From Luteibacter sp. Sphag1AF (GTDB lineage: Bacteria; Pseudomonadota; Gammaproteobacteria; Xanthomonadales; Rhodanobacteraceae), in NCBI RefSeq assembly GCF_014192715.1, contig NZ_JACHYH010000007.1:124001-188000 (forward strand): 64,000 bases of DNA, written 5' to 3'. Shown one piece after another: positions 26,717 through 38,448 of the stretch. Below the pieces are notes generated by a model, which saw only the letters and a list, made by a program, of their open reading frames with translations, was not told the origin of the DNA and searched no databases. How positions within the stretch are numbered: the first letter of the stretch is position 1; each line of letters starts with the position of its first letter. The position numbers and the translations under genes were made by a program.

Positions 26717-26783
26717 GACACAGTCTCTGTCGGTTCGGGGCGTAAGAGGCGATAATGCGCGATCCGCCTACGAAACAAACACC

Positions 26784-27641
26784 ATGACCGCACGCATCCT
26801 TGACGGCAAGCGCATTGCGCAGGAATTACTTGAGCGCATTGGCGCTCGTGTGGCCAAGCGCGTGGCCGAAGGCAAGCGCCCGCCCGGACTTGCCGTGGTG
26901 CTGGTGGGAGAAGATCCGGCCTCTGCGGTGTACGTGAAAAACAAGCGCCGGGCGTGCGAGCAGATTGGCTTCACGTCGTTCGGCTACGACCTTCCCGCAT
27001 CCACGAGTCAGGAAGAGCTTTTCGCGCTGATCGACAACCTCAATGCCGACCCGAACGTGCACGGCATTCTCGTGCAGTCGCCGCTGCCTCATCACATTGA
27101 TGAGGATGCGCTGGTTGACCGCATCGACCCGGGCAAGGACGTGGACGGCTTCCAGGCTGTGAACGTCGGTCGCCTCGCGCTGCGCCGTTTCGGCCTTCGT
27201 CCGTGCACGCCCAAGGGCGTGATGACGCTGCTTGGCCATACGGATCGTCCGGTGCGCGGACGTCACGCGGTGATCGTGGGCGTGTCGAATCACGTCGGTA
27301 GACCCCTTGCGCTTGAGTTACTTATTGCAGGTTGTACAACGACTTGCTGCCATAAGTTCACGGAGAATCTGGAAGGCTTCGTCGCTCAGGCCGACATCCT
27401 TGTCGTAGCCGCCGGCAAGCCGGGCCTGGTCAAGGGTGAATGGGTCAAGCCAGGCGCCGTCGTCATCGACGTAGGTATCAATCGCCTGGAAGACGGTCGT
27501 CTGGTGGGTGACGTGGAGTTCGCGCCCGCAGCCGAGCGCGCCGCATGGATCACCCCCGTGCCGGGCGGCGTGGGCCCGATGACGGTCGCTACGCTGATGG
27601 AAAACACGCTGGAAGCGGCCGAGGCCATCGACCGCGGCTGA
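26784..27641 (+). CDS. folD: methylenetetrahydrofolate dehydrogenase / cyclohydrolase
   Basis: A 285-residue bifunctional enzyme that interconverts methylene-, methenyl- and formyl-tetrahydrofolate. The catalytic lysine lies in [16 protein letters not shown], then [26 protein letters not shown], the NADP loop [15 protein letters not shown] and [21 protein letters not shown] chose ATG 26784 ([19 protein letters not shown]), which matches family starts; a longer frame upstream does not. A short region at 27299-27352 uses AGA, TTA and ACA codons unlike the rest. Confidence 0.96.
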   Translation: MTARILDGKRIAQELLERIGARVAKRVAEGKRPPGLAVVLVGEDPASAVYVKNKRRACEQIGFTSFGYDLPASTSQEELFALIDNLNADPNVHGILVQSPLPHHIDEDALVDRIDPGKDVDGFQAVNVGRLALRRFGLRPCTPKGVMTLLGHTDRPVRGRHAVIVGVSNHVGRPLALELLIAGCTTTCCHKFTENLEGFVAQADILVVAAGKPGLVKGEWVKPGAVVIDVGINRLEDGRLVGDVEFAPAAERAAWITPVPGGVGPMTVATLMENTLEAAEAIDRG

Positions 27642-27755
27642 ATGGCAGCTCGTGCAGGGCGCCTGCCGCGGGTGGGCGTCATTTGGTGAACGCTGCGTCG
27701 GCTTGACGCAGGTATGACCGCTACATTGCTCCTACACGAAACGACGCAGGGGAGG

Positions 27756-29245
<1,490 letters not shown>

Positions 29246-29275
29246 CGCACCCGTTGCGTCCATCCAGGCCATGCA

Positions 29276-29306
29276 GACGCCCGACACATGCCGGGCGTCT
29301 TGCTTT
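29276..29306 (+). terminator. terminator or attenuator between guaB and guaA
   Basis: GACGCCCG / CGGGCGTC forms an 8-base stem with an 8-base loop, followed by TTGCTTTT. It lies 31 bases after the guaB stop and 60 bases before guaA, so guaA may have reduced read-through or its own promoter. Confidence 0.7.
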
Positions 29307-29365
29307 TCAGGTGCTGCCGCCCCGGGCGCGACGCCTGCACTCATTCTCAATCGCTGGACCCCACG

Positions 29366-30922
<1,557 letters not shown>

Positions 30923-30945
30923 TCCTCCCAGTCCGCGAGTAATAC

Positions 30946-30976
30946 AACGCCCGCGTAAAGCGGGCGTTTCTCTTTC
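30946..30976 (+). terminator. rho-independent terminator after guaA
   Basis: AACGCCCGC / GCGGGCGTT is a 9-base stem with loop GTAAA, followed by a T-rich run TTCTCTTTCT, 24 bases after the stop codon. The rest of the 284-base gap to the next gene is AT-richer than its surroundings and holds no recognisable gene. Confidence 0.88.
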
Positions 30977-31206
30977 TGGCGCTGTCGGTTGCGGAAAAAT
31001 ACCCGCGTAGCGAATAAAACGCTTTTATTGACTATGCAGATATTTCGGGTAACGAGGGTCATATCCAGTCCCGACGGAGGGGCGTAGACCGGGTTGCTCA
31101 GCGTTTCCGGCTTGGTTCGTCTCGGGTATTTTGCTTTAAGACTAATGTTTTAGAATCTATACCTAATGTTACTTATAAGCATGGCAAGCCTTCCCGCGAC
31201 CCCACG

Positions 31207-31743
31207 ATGATCACAAGCCCCCGACTCCAACTACGCCCCTGGCGTCCCGGTGATCTGGATGACCTGGTGGCGCTCAACAGCGACCCGCAGGTGTTTTGCT
31301 GGCTGGGTGGTCCGGGTCTCATCGACGGTTCGGTCGCCGCGCTTGCCCGCTATCAGGTGCAGTTCGCTGCGAATGGCTATGGTGTCTTCCACGTAGCCGA
31401 TCACGCGGGGCGGTTTCTTGGCCTGGCCGGGCTGCAACCCGTGGGAGAAGGTCTGCCCACGTATCCTGCCACCGAAGCCGTCTGGCGCTTTGGCTCGGCG
31501 TATTGGTGGAACGGATTTGCCTTCGAGGCAGTGACGGCTGTGCTGGACGCACTTCCTCCGCAGGCGCCGGACGCGCTGATCGCGGCCATTGCCGATCCCA
31601 ATCTGCGCTCGGCCAGGCTCGCCGAACGGCTGGGTTTCGTGCATGCCCCGGAGGCCGACTATCTGCATCCGGATGCCAGCCTCGAGGCTGCGCTGCGTCC
31701 TCATCGCGTGTTTCGCCTCGCGCGAAATCGGCCCGATCTTTAG
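31207..31743 (+). CDS. GNAT-family N-acetyltransferase
   Basis: A 178-residue protein with the RimJ/RimL-like layout: TSPRLQLRPWRPGDLDDLVAL at the start, HVADHAGRFLGLAGLQPV as the central strand pair, and ADPNLRSARLAERLGFVHAP near the C-terminus, a pattern common in this group. The acetyl-CoA loop is weak (RFGSAYWWNGFAFEA instead of a clear QxxGxG/A), so activity is likely but less certain. It lies in an AT-richer pocket after guaA and its end overlaps the end of a broken AraC gene by four bases. The substrate is unknown. Confidence 0.78.
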   Translation: MITSPRLQLRPWRPGDLDDLVALNSDPQVFCWLGGPGLIDGSVAALARYQVQFAANGYGVFHVADHAGRFLGLAGLQPVGEGLPTYPATEAVWRFGSAYWWNGFAFEAVTAVLDALPPQAPDALIAAIADPNLRSARLAERLGFVHAPEADYLHPDASLEAALRPHRVFRLARNRPDL

Positions 31744-31850
31744 CGACCCGCCTGCAACCGGTACATCGCAGGCGAAACGCCCACGTGCGTCACGAAGCTG
31801 CGCCGGAGCGTGCCGGGATTGGCGAAGCCGCATCGCGCGGCGACCTGATT
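31740..31850 (-). pseudogene. remnant of an AraC-family regulator (last 36 codons)
   Basis: Read on the minus strand, the 36 codons before TAA at 31742-31740 give NQVAARCGFANPGTLRR followed by SFVTHVGVSPAMYR. This is the final helix-turn-helix of an AraC regulator, where CGF and GVSPxxYR are family hallmarks. The upstream part of the gene is missing: homology stops near 31850 and the LysR stop codon is at 31897. It is too short to function and looks like the tail left after a deletion. Confidence 0.75.
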
Positions 31851-31896
31851 GCGTGCGCCCGCACCAGGCCAGGATGTCGAAGTGGCCCGCCTGACC

Positions 31897-32799
31897 TCAG
31901 GCTTTGGCCAGCTGGAGTTCGTGTATCAGGTCGATCAGTGCCCGCAGGCGGGCGGGCACGAAGCGGTGGCCTGAGTAGTACAGGCGCAGGCCGCCAAAGG
32001 GTTGGCACCACGATTCCAGCACGGGAATGAGCTTGCCCGAGGCAAGCTCCTCTTCGATGAACCAGTCGGAGATGAAGCCGATACCCAGTCCGCGCAGGAT
32101 GGCCTGCTTGATGGCGGTCATTTCGGTCAACGCCATGCGCACGGGCAGATCCATTTGCAGTTTCTGTCCGTTGCAGGCGAGCTCCCACTCGTAAATGCCG
32201 CCGTGCGACATGCGCATGCCGATGCTCTGGTGATGGAGAAGGTCGCGCGGATGAGTGGGCGTGCCGTGCTGTTTCAGATACTCCGGCGTCGCCACCACCA
32301 GCATGCGTACGTCGCGCGACAGCGGCACGGCGATCATGTCCTGCGGCACGGATTCTTCCAGGCGGATGCCCGCGTCGAAGCCATCGGCCACGATGTCGAT
32401 CATCCGCGACTCGCTCACGATGTCCACGCGCACCTGGGGATAGCGCTCGGCGTACGGGCCGAGCAGGGTGTCCATCAACAGGAAGGCCGCGGCCTGCGGT
32501 GCGTTGATGCGCAGCGTGCCGCTGGGAATATCCGGCCCCACGCCCGCCTCATCACCTGCGCTACGGATTTCGGCCAGCGCCGGCGTGATGCGTTCCACGT
32601 AGCGTTGCCCTACATCGGTCAGCGCCACGCTGCGGGTGGAGCGGTTGAACAGGCGCACTTTCAGGCGCGCTTCCAGTCCGGCTACGGCGCTGCTAACCGC
32701 CGTTGTCGACATGCCCAGTTCCTGGGCGGCGGCTCGAAAACTCTGGCGCCGTGCCACGGCCAGGATCACTTCCAGTTCGGTCAGTCCGGTGCGGTGCAT
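31897..32799 (-). CDS. LysR-family transcriptional regulator
   Basis: A 300-residue LysR protein of normal length. The N-terminal winged helix ([40 protein letters not shown]) is followed by the effector domain with [20 protein letters not shown], a set typical of the CrgA/PA0218-like LysR branch. I chose ATG 32799 ([11 protein letters not shown]) over an ATG 11 codons upstream. It is divergent from the aldehyde dehydrogenase gene, 105 bases apart, the usual LysR-target geometry, so it probably controls that gene. Confidence 0.92.
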   Translation of the reverse strand: MHRTGLTELEVILAVARRQSFRAAAQELGMSTTAVSSAVAGLEARLKVRLFNRSTRSVALTDVGQRYVERITPALAEIRSAGDEAGVGPDIPSGTLRINAPQAAAFLLMDTLLGPYAERYPQVRVDIVSESRMIDIVADGFDAGIRLEESVPQDMIAVPLSRDVRMLVVATPEYLKQHGTPTHPRDLLHHQSIGMRMSHGGIYEWELACNGQKLQMDLPVRMALTEMTAIKQAILRGLGIGFISDWFIEEELASGKLIPVLESWCQPFGGLRLYYSGHRFVPARLRALIDLIHELQLAKA

Positions 32800-32904
32800 G
32801 GGGAAAGTGTCCTGATTTTCGGGATGACACATCAGTTATGAAGTGGCTTATCAGGACAATATACGCTCTCTAGACTGCAAGGCATCCCACCCGAAGGACC
32901 CGTC

Positions 32905-34323
32905 ATGCAGCGCATCGAACACATCTATATCAACGGACAATTCGTCACGCCGCACGGCGAGGAATGGTTCGACCTGTTCAACCCCAGCACCGAGGAAGTG
33001 ATTGGCAAGGTGCGCCTCGGCGACGAGGTGGACGCCGAGCGCGCCATCGCCGCCGCCAAGGCAGCGTTTCCTGCCTGGTCGCGGACCTCGCGCGAAGAGC
33101 GCGTTGCGGTGTTGAGGCGTATGCATAAAGCCATCGCTGCCCGCGAAGATGAACTGATGGAGGCCATCGTCCTTGAGTACGGCGCGCCGTTGTCGCGCGG
33201 CCGCTGGATGGCCACGTATCCGGCAGACGTGATTGCCCAGGCCATCGACGCACTGGAAGCATTTGCCTTTGAAGAAGAGGCGGGCACTGCGCGGGTCATC
33301 CTCACGCCGGTCGGCGTCGCCGGGCTGATTACGCCGTGGAACAGCAATGCGGGTTTCATCTGCAACAAGCTCGCCACGGCGCTCTCGGCTGGCTGCACGG
33401 CCGTCATCAAGCCCAGCGAGATGAGTGCGCTGCAAACACAGGTCGTCATTGAAGCGCTGCATGAAGCGGGCCTGCCGCCGGGCGTGTTCAATGTGGTCAA
33501 TGGCCGTGGCGACGTGGTGGGCGAGACAATTGCCCGTCATACTGATGTGGCGAAGATATCCTTTACCGGCTCGTCTGCGGTGGGCCAGCATCTGATTACC
33601 GCAGGTGCCGACACCATGAAGCGTGTGACGCTGGAGCTGGGCGGCAAGTCCCCGACCGTCGTGCTCGACGATGCGGACTTCACCGCGATCATGCCGCTGG
33701 TATTGACGGCCGGCTTCCTCAACAGCGGGCAGGCCTGCATCGCAGGCACCCGCATTCTGGTGCCGCGTGAGCGCCTTGCGGAATTCGAGGCGGTCGCCAC
33801 GGCCGCTGTGGCGCAGGTGAAGTCGGGTGATCCACGCAATCCGGACACCGCTATTGGCCCGATGGTCAGCGCGAAGCAGTGGGAGCGTGTGCAGGGCTAC
33901 ATCCGGCTTGGTGCCGAAGAGGGCGCGCGGATTCTGGCAGGCGGCGAAGGCCGGCCGGACGACCTCGACCGGGGCTGGTTCGTGAAGCCAACGATCTTCA
34001 CCGACGCGAATAACCAGATGCGCATCGCTCGCGAAGAAATCTTCGGTCCCGTGCTCACCCTCATTCCTTATGACGGGGAAGCCGATGCCATCGTGATTGC
34101 CAACGACACGCGCTATGGCCTGAGCGCCGTCGTATTTGGCCAGGACCTGACGCGTTGCGAGCGGGTGGCGCGCCAGATCGACGCAGGGCGCGTGCTCATC
34201 AACACGCTGTCGCATGAACCCCGCGCACCGTTCGGAGGATTCAAGCACTCCGGCATGGGGCGTGAGATGGGCAAGTGGGGACTGGGCGCGTATCTGGAGC
34301 CGAAGACTCTGCTGATGGCCTGA
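32905..34323 (+). CDS. NAD(P)-dependent aldehyde dehydrogenase
   Basis: A 472-residue ALDH-superfamily enzyme. Catalytic residues are E244 in VTLELGGKSPTVVLDDADF and C278 in NSGQACIAGTRILVP. The cofactor region ITPWNSNAGFICNK and the closing AREEIFGPVLTLIPYD and GGFKHSGMGREMG motifs are present. The substrate is not indicated by sequence; the divergent LysR regulator suggests an inducible detoxification or catabolic step. A GAAGGA Shine-Dalgarno precedes the ATG. A strong 12-base hairpin follows the stop. Confidence 0.93.
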   Translation: MQRIEHIYINGQFVTPHGEEWFDLFNPSTEEVIGKVRLGDEVDAERAIAAAKAAFPAWSRTSREERVAVLRRMHKAIAAREDELMEAIVLEYGAPLSRGRWMATYPADVIAQAIDALEAFAFEEEAGTARVILTPVGVAGLITPWNSNAGFICNKLATALSAGCTAVIKPSEMSALQTQVVIEALHEAGLPPGVFNVVNGRGDVVGETIARHTDVAKISFTGSSAVGQHLITAGADTMKRVTLELGGKSPTVVLDDADFTAIMPLVLTAGFLNSGQACIAGTRILVPRERLAEFEAVATAAVAQVKSGDPRNPDTAIGPMVSAKQWERVQGYIRLGAEEGARILAGGEGRPDDLDRGWFVKPTIFTDANNQMRIAREEIFGPVLTLIPYDGEADAIVIANDTRYGLSAVVFGQDLTRCERVARQIDAGRVLINTLSHEPRAPFGGFKHSGMGREMGKWGLGAYLEPKTLLMA

Positions 34324-34332
34324 TTCTGACCA

Positions 34333-34367
34333 CGACACACTCCGACCTCGCCCGGCGGAGTGTGTCG
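34333..34367 (+). terminator. 12-base hairpin after the aldehyde dehydrogenase gene
   Basis: CGACACACTCCG (34333-34344) is perfectly mirrored by CGGAGTGTGTCG (34356-34367), ten bases after the stop. It lacks a T tract, so it may be a weak or factor-dependent terminator, or a message stabiliser. Confidence 0.6.
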
Positions 34368-34424
34368 CGCTGCATGCCGCGAAGCCATAATCGGTATCTG
34401 ATGTACCGAGCAGGCTCTTCCCGC

Positions 34425-35384
34425 ATGCAGCAACTTCGCGACGCCCTCGAAGGTCGCCAGATCGTCATTTACTTCTGCGCGGTCGCCCTGGCGGCCGTTG
34501 TTGCGTTGCTGGTGCCGGCAACCTCTGCGCTGGAATCGCTGATCAATCCCGCGCTGGCGCTGATGCTTTACGTCACCTTCCTTCAGGTGCCCATGGCCGA
34601 ACTGCGTCGTGCCTTCGTGCATTTCCGCTTTCTGGCGGCCTTGCTGGCTGCCAACTTCACCGTCGTGCCGCTGCTGGTCGCGGGCCTGATCTGGCTGGTG
34701 CCAGCGGAGCCGATGATCCGGCTGGGCGTGCTGCTGGTATTGCTGGCGCCGTGCATTGATTACGTCGTGACCTTCGCGCATCTGGGGCAGGCGGACGCCC
34801 GATTGCTGCTGGCCGCAACGCCGGTGCTGCTTTTCGTGCAAATGGTGGTGCTGCCGGGTTATCTCGCTGCTTTTCTGGGCTCGGATGCCGCGCAGATGGT
34901 GAAAGCCGGCCCTTTTCTGCACGCGTTCCTCTGGCTGATTGTTGTTCCCTTGCTGTTCGCGGCGGCCACCCGGTTCTGGGCGGCGCGCAGGCGGGCGGGT
35001 GAACGCGTGGCATCCCTGCTTGGTCTGATTCCCGTGCCAGCGACCGCGCTGGTGCTGTTCGTGGTGGTCGCGTCGGTGGTGCCGCAGCTCGGGCTGGCGG
35101 GCGGGGCGGCATGGCGCGTGGTGCCTGTATACGCCGCCTTTGCCGTGCTTGCGCCGTCGCTGGGCTGGACAGTGGCCCGGCTCGTTCGACTGGAGCCCGC
35201 CGCTGCCCGGGCGGTGGCTTTCAGTGCGGGCACGCGCAATTCGCTGGTCGTTCTGCCACTGGCGCTGGCTGTGCCGGGCGCCATGCCCGTGCTGCCTGCC
35301 GTCATCGTTACGCAGACGCTGGTGGAACTGGTAAGCGAACTGGTTTACGTGCGCGTGATCAGCCGGCTGGGGCGTTCACGCTAG
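34425..35384 (+). CDS. ACR3/BASS-type transporter (arsenite-efflux-like)
   Basis: An inner-membrane protein of about 319 residues with nine or ten hydrophobic segments. The central LLAPCIDYVVTFAHLGQAD and the following LLAATPVLLFVQMVVLPGYL resemble arsenic-resistance-type members of the bile acid:sodium symporter superfamily (ACR3 group). No arsR or arsC gene is nearby, so arsenite transport is only a family-level guess. The start is uncertain: ATG 34401 and ATG 34425 are both possible, and neither has a strong Shine-Dalgarno. Its end overlaps the stop of the convergent esterase gene by four bases. Confidence 0.75.
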   Translation: MQQLRDALEGRQIVIYFCAVALAAVVALLVPATSALESLINPALALMLYVTFLQVPMAELRRAFVHFRFLAALLAANFTVVPLLVAGLIWLVPAEPMIRLGVLLVLLAPCIDYVVTFAHLGQADARLLLAATPVLLFVQMVVLPGYLAAFLGSDAAQMVKAGPFLHAFLWLIVVPLLFAAATRFWAARRRAGERVASLLGLIPVPATALVLFVVVASVVPQLGLAGGAAWRVVPVYAAFAVLAPSLGWTVARLVRLEPAAARAVAFSAGTRNSLVVLPLALAVPGAMPVLPAVIVTQTLVELVSELVYVRVISRLGRSR

Positions 35385-36667
35385 CCGTGCTGGCGGAACA
35401 GCCACTCGCGGATCGGCTCAATGGTGTAGGCAATGCGCCATGTGTTGCGATGGCCGCTGGTTCCGATGCCTGATTGACCCCGCGCAGTGACCGTGCCCTT
35501 GGCGAACGTCACATAGTTGATGGGGCTGTGCGCAGCGTCGATCTGGTCGAACGCCGCGCGAAACTGCGGCGCCGTCCAGGTGCCGTCCCACGTGGCGCGG
35601 CTTACCCTTGCGCCTTCTGCGGTCAGCACATCCACGATGGCGTTCTGACCGGGGAAGGCCTTGTCGTCGTCCTCGGACACCACAATCCACAGCTTCTGCG
35701 TTGCCAGCGGCTTCACCTGTGCAGGGTCCCACTGGCCAGCCACAAGGAAGGAGGCGGCAAAGAATCCCGGGTATTTGATGTCCATCGCGATCGACATCAT
35801 GCAGCCGCCGGACTGTCCGGTAACGTACAGCCGTTTGCTGTCGATGCTGTATTCGTGAGTCAGCGCAGTGATCAGGTCGATGGTGCTGTCCAGTGCGCTG
35901 GATGTATCGGAGTCGTCGTCTGCAATGATCTCGTCAAACTGCGGAGCCAGCACGAAGCAGGGGCGTTTTGCCTGATCTTCCGGGCTGGCCCATGCAATAG
36001 CGCCCAGTCCCTGAAACAGGGTCGTGCGCGTCACGTTGCTGGTCGCGCCGGCATCGTGCATGAACAACACCAGCGGCCATGACTTCTTCGCGTCATAGCC
36101 CTTGGGCACAAACAGGTTGTAGCGAAGCGACCTGCCGGTCTTCGGGTCGCGAAACTCGCGCTGGAGAAAGTCCTCCACGATGAGGTTTCTGACCTGGCTG
36201 GTCGTTATGGAAATACCTTCATTCGCCTCGGCAATGGTGGCCTTTGCCGCCGCGTACGTTGTGTTGTACGAAGGAATGTGGCCGGCCTTGCCCGGCACAC
36301 TTTTACTGCTCCCAGGCTTGTGTTGCGCCAGCAGCGCATCGGGATCGTCAGGCGACAGCGTCACGATCACGTAGCGCCCGACATCCGCGCGACTGCCCGG
36401 ATTTGTCGACGTTGCCGTGTAGACCCCCGTGACGGTGCGCCCCTCCACCCGAAAATCGTCACGCGACAGAAGGGCAGATTGAATGGGCGCGCCGTACTCG
36501 ATGGCCACGGCACTCAGCCTGACGCCATCGCCAGACACCTGTGTGATGGCGGTGGCGCGCACCGCTTTCAGAGGACCGCGCTTGCCAAGGGCCCGGGCGT
36601 TCACTGTCAACATCACGCCGGCGGCGGCACACAGGGCGAGGAACTGGCGGCGTGTCTGCATATGCAT
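35381..36667 (-). CDS. secreted alpha/beta-hydrolase (esterase/PHB-depolymerase-like)
   Basis: A 428-residue protein. A twin-arginine-like signal (MQTRRQFLALCAAAGVMLTVNARA) is followed by a beta-sandwich-like N-domain to about residue 160 (VRATAITQVSGDGVRLSAV). The hydrolase domain has RYNLFVPKGYDAKKSWPLVL, nucleophile S286 in VTGQSGGCMMSIAMD, an acid in VVSEDDDKAFPG and H406 in TSGHRNTWRIAY. This layout resembles feruloyl/polyhydroxybutyrate esterase-type proteins. The elbow is GQSGG rather than the commoner GxSxG with a bulky fourth residue, but it fits the pattern. Substrate unknown. Two unrecognised paralogous genes lie upstream in the same direction. Confidence 0.82.
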   Translation of the reverse strand: MHMQTRRQFLALCAAAGVMLTVNARALGKRGPLKAVRATAITQVSGDGVRLSAVAIEYGAPIQSALLSRDDFRVEGRTVTGVYTATSTNPGSRADVGRYVIVTLSPDDPDALLAQHKPGSSKSVPGKAGHIPSYNTTYAAAKATIAEANEGISITTSQVRNLIVEDFLQREFRDPKTGRSLRYNLFVPKGYDAKKSWPLVLFMHDAGATSNVTRTTLFQGLGAIAWASPEDQAKRPCFVLAPQFDEIIADDDSDTSSALDSTIDLITALTHEYSIDSKRLYVTGQSGGCMMSIAMDIKYPGFFAASFLVAGQWDPAQVKPLATQKLWIVVSEDDDKAFPGQNAIVDVLTAEGARVSRATWDGTWTAPQFRAAFDQIDAAHSPINYVTFAKGTVTARGQSGIGTSGHRNTWRIAYTIEPIREWLFRQHG

Positions 36668-36714
36668 GTGTCCATGAAAGGGCTGGACGCATGATAGCCG
36701 TGTGCCATTCGCTC

Positions 36715-36724
36715 TGTGGGAGCG
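36715..36724. repeat. half-copy of the REP-like core
   Basis: TGTGGGAGCG here is identical to one arm of the palindrome at 2509-2539. It is followed by GGGCGG but no mirrored arm, and it lies in the gap between the esterase and the unknown gene at 36752. Confidence 0.4.
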
Positions 36725-36751
36725 GGGCGGCTCACGATCTGGTGCAGATGT

Positions 36752-37462
36752 TTATTGATCCGGAAAAACGTCCACGTCGGCACCCGTGAAGTCCTGCGTG
36801 CCGCCGGTCCAGCGGCGCAGGTCCAGGTACGCCATGCCGCCAGGCACCTGGCCGAAGTCGGACTCCACGTAGTTTTCGCTGCCGGGCGTGTGCAGGAGTG
36901 TCTCCTTGCCGGGCGCGCTCAACCCCACGAATACGTTGATCGCCATGTAGCCCCGGGCGTGCACCGCCGCCACGAAATCGTCGTGCTCGATGCCATCGAA
37001 TGCCTGCTGAATCAGAAAGGCCGGCGCGATGAACGTTTGTGCTGTATCAACCACCGGTCCCACGGTCTGGAGATAAACGTACCCGGACAGATCTTCGCGG
37101 CCGTTGCGCCATGCGTCATTGACCCAGTAGGGATAGCGCGTGCCTCCCTGGAGCAGATCAAGCAGTGTCTCACCGGAGAATGTGAGGCCAGATCTCTCGT
37201 ACCCGATGATGATCGAATGCGCGCCGCCGGCCGTGTACTCGGGGTGATCCTGCAACAGCTCCCGCGCGATGGTCAGCATGGTGTCGGCCGCGGTGCATTC
37301 GATTTTGAGGGTCACACTCAGGGACCACAATCCGAATGCTTCGGCCTCGAAAAGGCGGGCGGACGTGAGGTTTGCCACGAGGCGCGGATCGTGCACGAGC
37401 CGTGCATTGCCTTCGGCGAAGGGGACGGATGTAGGGCGGGAAGTGTGAGTGGCGGCGGCCAT
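36752..37462 (-). CDS. unrecognised protein, paralog of the next upstream gene (copy A)
   Basis: A 236-residue soluble protein with no signal peptide or membrane segment. I do not recognise the family. It aligns by eye along its length with the 249-residue protein at 37535-38284. Shared motifs in order are HPEYT, HSIIIGYERSG, a GPVVDTA segment, NVFVGLSAPGKETLLHTPGS, and GQVPGGMAYLDLRRW. The conserved aromatic and glycine positions suggest a beta-rich fold. I chose ATG 37462 (MAAATHTSRPTSVPFAEG); a longer frame upstream has no match in the paralog. The leader TCCGGAGAT just before the ATG is the same in both genes. Confidence 0.7.
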   Translation of the reverse strand: MAAATHTSRPTSVPFAEGNARLVHDPRLVANLTSARLFEAEAFGLWSLSVTLKIECTAADTMLTIARELLQDHPEYTAGGAHSIIIGYERSGLTFSGETLLDLLQGGTRYPYWVNDAWRNGREDLSGYVYLQTVGPVVDTAQTFIAPAFLIQQAFDGIEHDDFVAAVHARGYMAINVFVGLSAPGKETLLHTPGSENYVESDFGQVPGGMAYLDLRRWTGGTQDFTGADVDVFPDQ

Positions 37463-37534
37463 GAAGCATCTCCGGAGGGGCGGGTACACCAACACGGCTG
37501 ATGCAGCGGATCGCCGCCGCATCAGCCGTTCCCG

Positions 37535-38284
37535 TCATGCCGACGGAAACGTCTTCAGGTCACCCTCCGAATAGGTCACGCTGCCTTCGGACCATTGCGA
37601 GAAGTCGATGTATTGCAGGCCTCCGGGCACGCGGCCAAGCGGCGTGTCGACGTACGCCTCGCTGCCGGGAGTGCGAATCACCGTTTCCTTGCCTGGCGCC
37701 ATGATGCCCACGAACACGTTCAGCGGGATGTATCCCACCTTGCGAACGGCCTTGACGAACTCTTCGTGCGAGGGGCCAAACTGGGTCTGAAGAAGCCAGA
37801 AGCGCAGATCTACGCTCGCCGCATCAAGCTGGGCGATGGGCCCCAGGGTGCGGTATTCGAAGAAGTCGCTCAATGAAACAACATATTCCATCCATACGCC
37901 GTTGAAGTAATAAGTGAACAAGGCATTGTCGGACAGGATTTCGTTGAGCACATCTCCCTGGAACGCGACACCAAATTTTTCATATCCAAAAATGATGGAG
38001 TGGCCGTTGTTTTCAGTGTAATCCGGGTGTTTCGCGATGAGATCCCGCGCGACGGCGATAACCTTGCGACCGGGCGTGCACTCGGTTTCGACAGTGAATG
38101 CGCCATTCCATGTTCCGTCGTCCAGATGCGCTTCGGTAAAGCGGCCGCTCTTGAGTGTCACGTAGAGATTGTCATCGTGCTCCAGGCGCGATTCGCCGAT
38201 GTCGAGAAGCGAAAGCGTCCTGGCTGAGGGCCGGTGCCCCTGAACGATGGTAAACGGGCGGGAGGAATTCCTGGAGTGGCTCAT
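37535..38284 (-). CDS. unrecognised protein, paralog of the next downstream gene (copy B)
   Basis: A 249-residue soluble protein with no signal peptide, homologous over its length to the downstream gene product. It has HPDYT, HSIIFGYEKFGVAFQGDVL, GPIAQLDAAS, NVFVGIMAPGKETVIRTPGS and GRVPGGLQYIDFSQW. Function unknown. The middle of the gene (about 37860-38020) is noticeably richer in A and T than its neighbours, which may mark recent acquisition. It lies 72 bases upstream of copy A and the two are probably co-transcribed, possibly with the secreted esterase. The 164 bases before it hold no gene. Confidence 0.7.
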   Translation of the reverse strand: MSHSRNSSRPFTIVQGHRPSARTLSLLDIGESRLEHDDNLYVTLKSGRFTEAHLDDGTWNGAFTVETECTPGRKVIAVARDLIAKHPDYTENNGHSIIFGYEKFGVAFQGDVLNEILSDNALFTYYFNGVWMEYVVSLSDFFEYRTLGPIAQLDAASVDLRFWLLQTQFGPSHEEFVKAVRKVGYIPLNVFVGIMAPGKETVIRTPGSEAYVDTPLGRVPGGLQYIDFSQWSEGSVTYSEGDLKTFPSA

Positions 38285-38448
38285 GAGATATCTCCGGACA
38301 GGGCAACGGGCAGATGAGCGGGCAGGCGCCCGCGCGCGAAGCGATCGCGTGCATGCAGGTGATTGCGCAGATGCGCTGAAGTGCCTTCGTGATGCTACGC
38401 ATACACAGCACTCGCGCCAGTCAGCCGTTGGTTGTAGGTGCCTGTCGG

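Noticed and set aside
30923-31206. Possible tRNA or island attachment site after guaA
   Set aside because: No cloverleaf could be drawn and no repeat of the guaA end was found. Only the terminator is convincing.
32833-32904. LysR binding site between the LysR and aldehyde dehydrogenase genes
   Set aside because: The region is the expected place, but I could not pick out one convincing T-N11-A palindrome.
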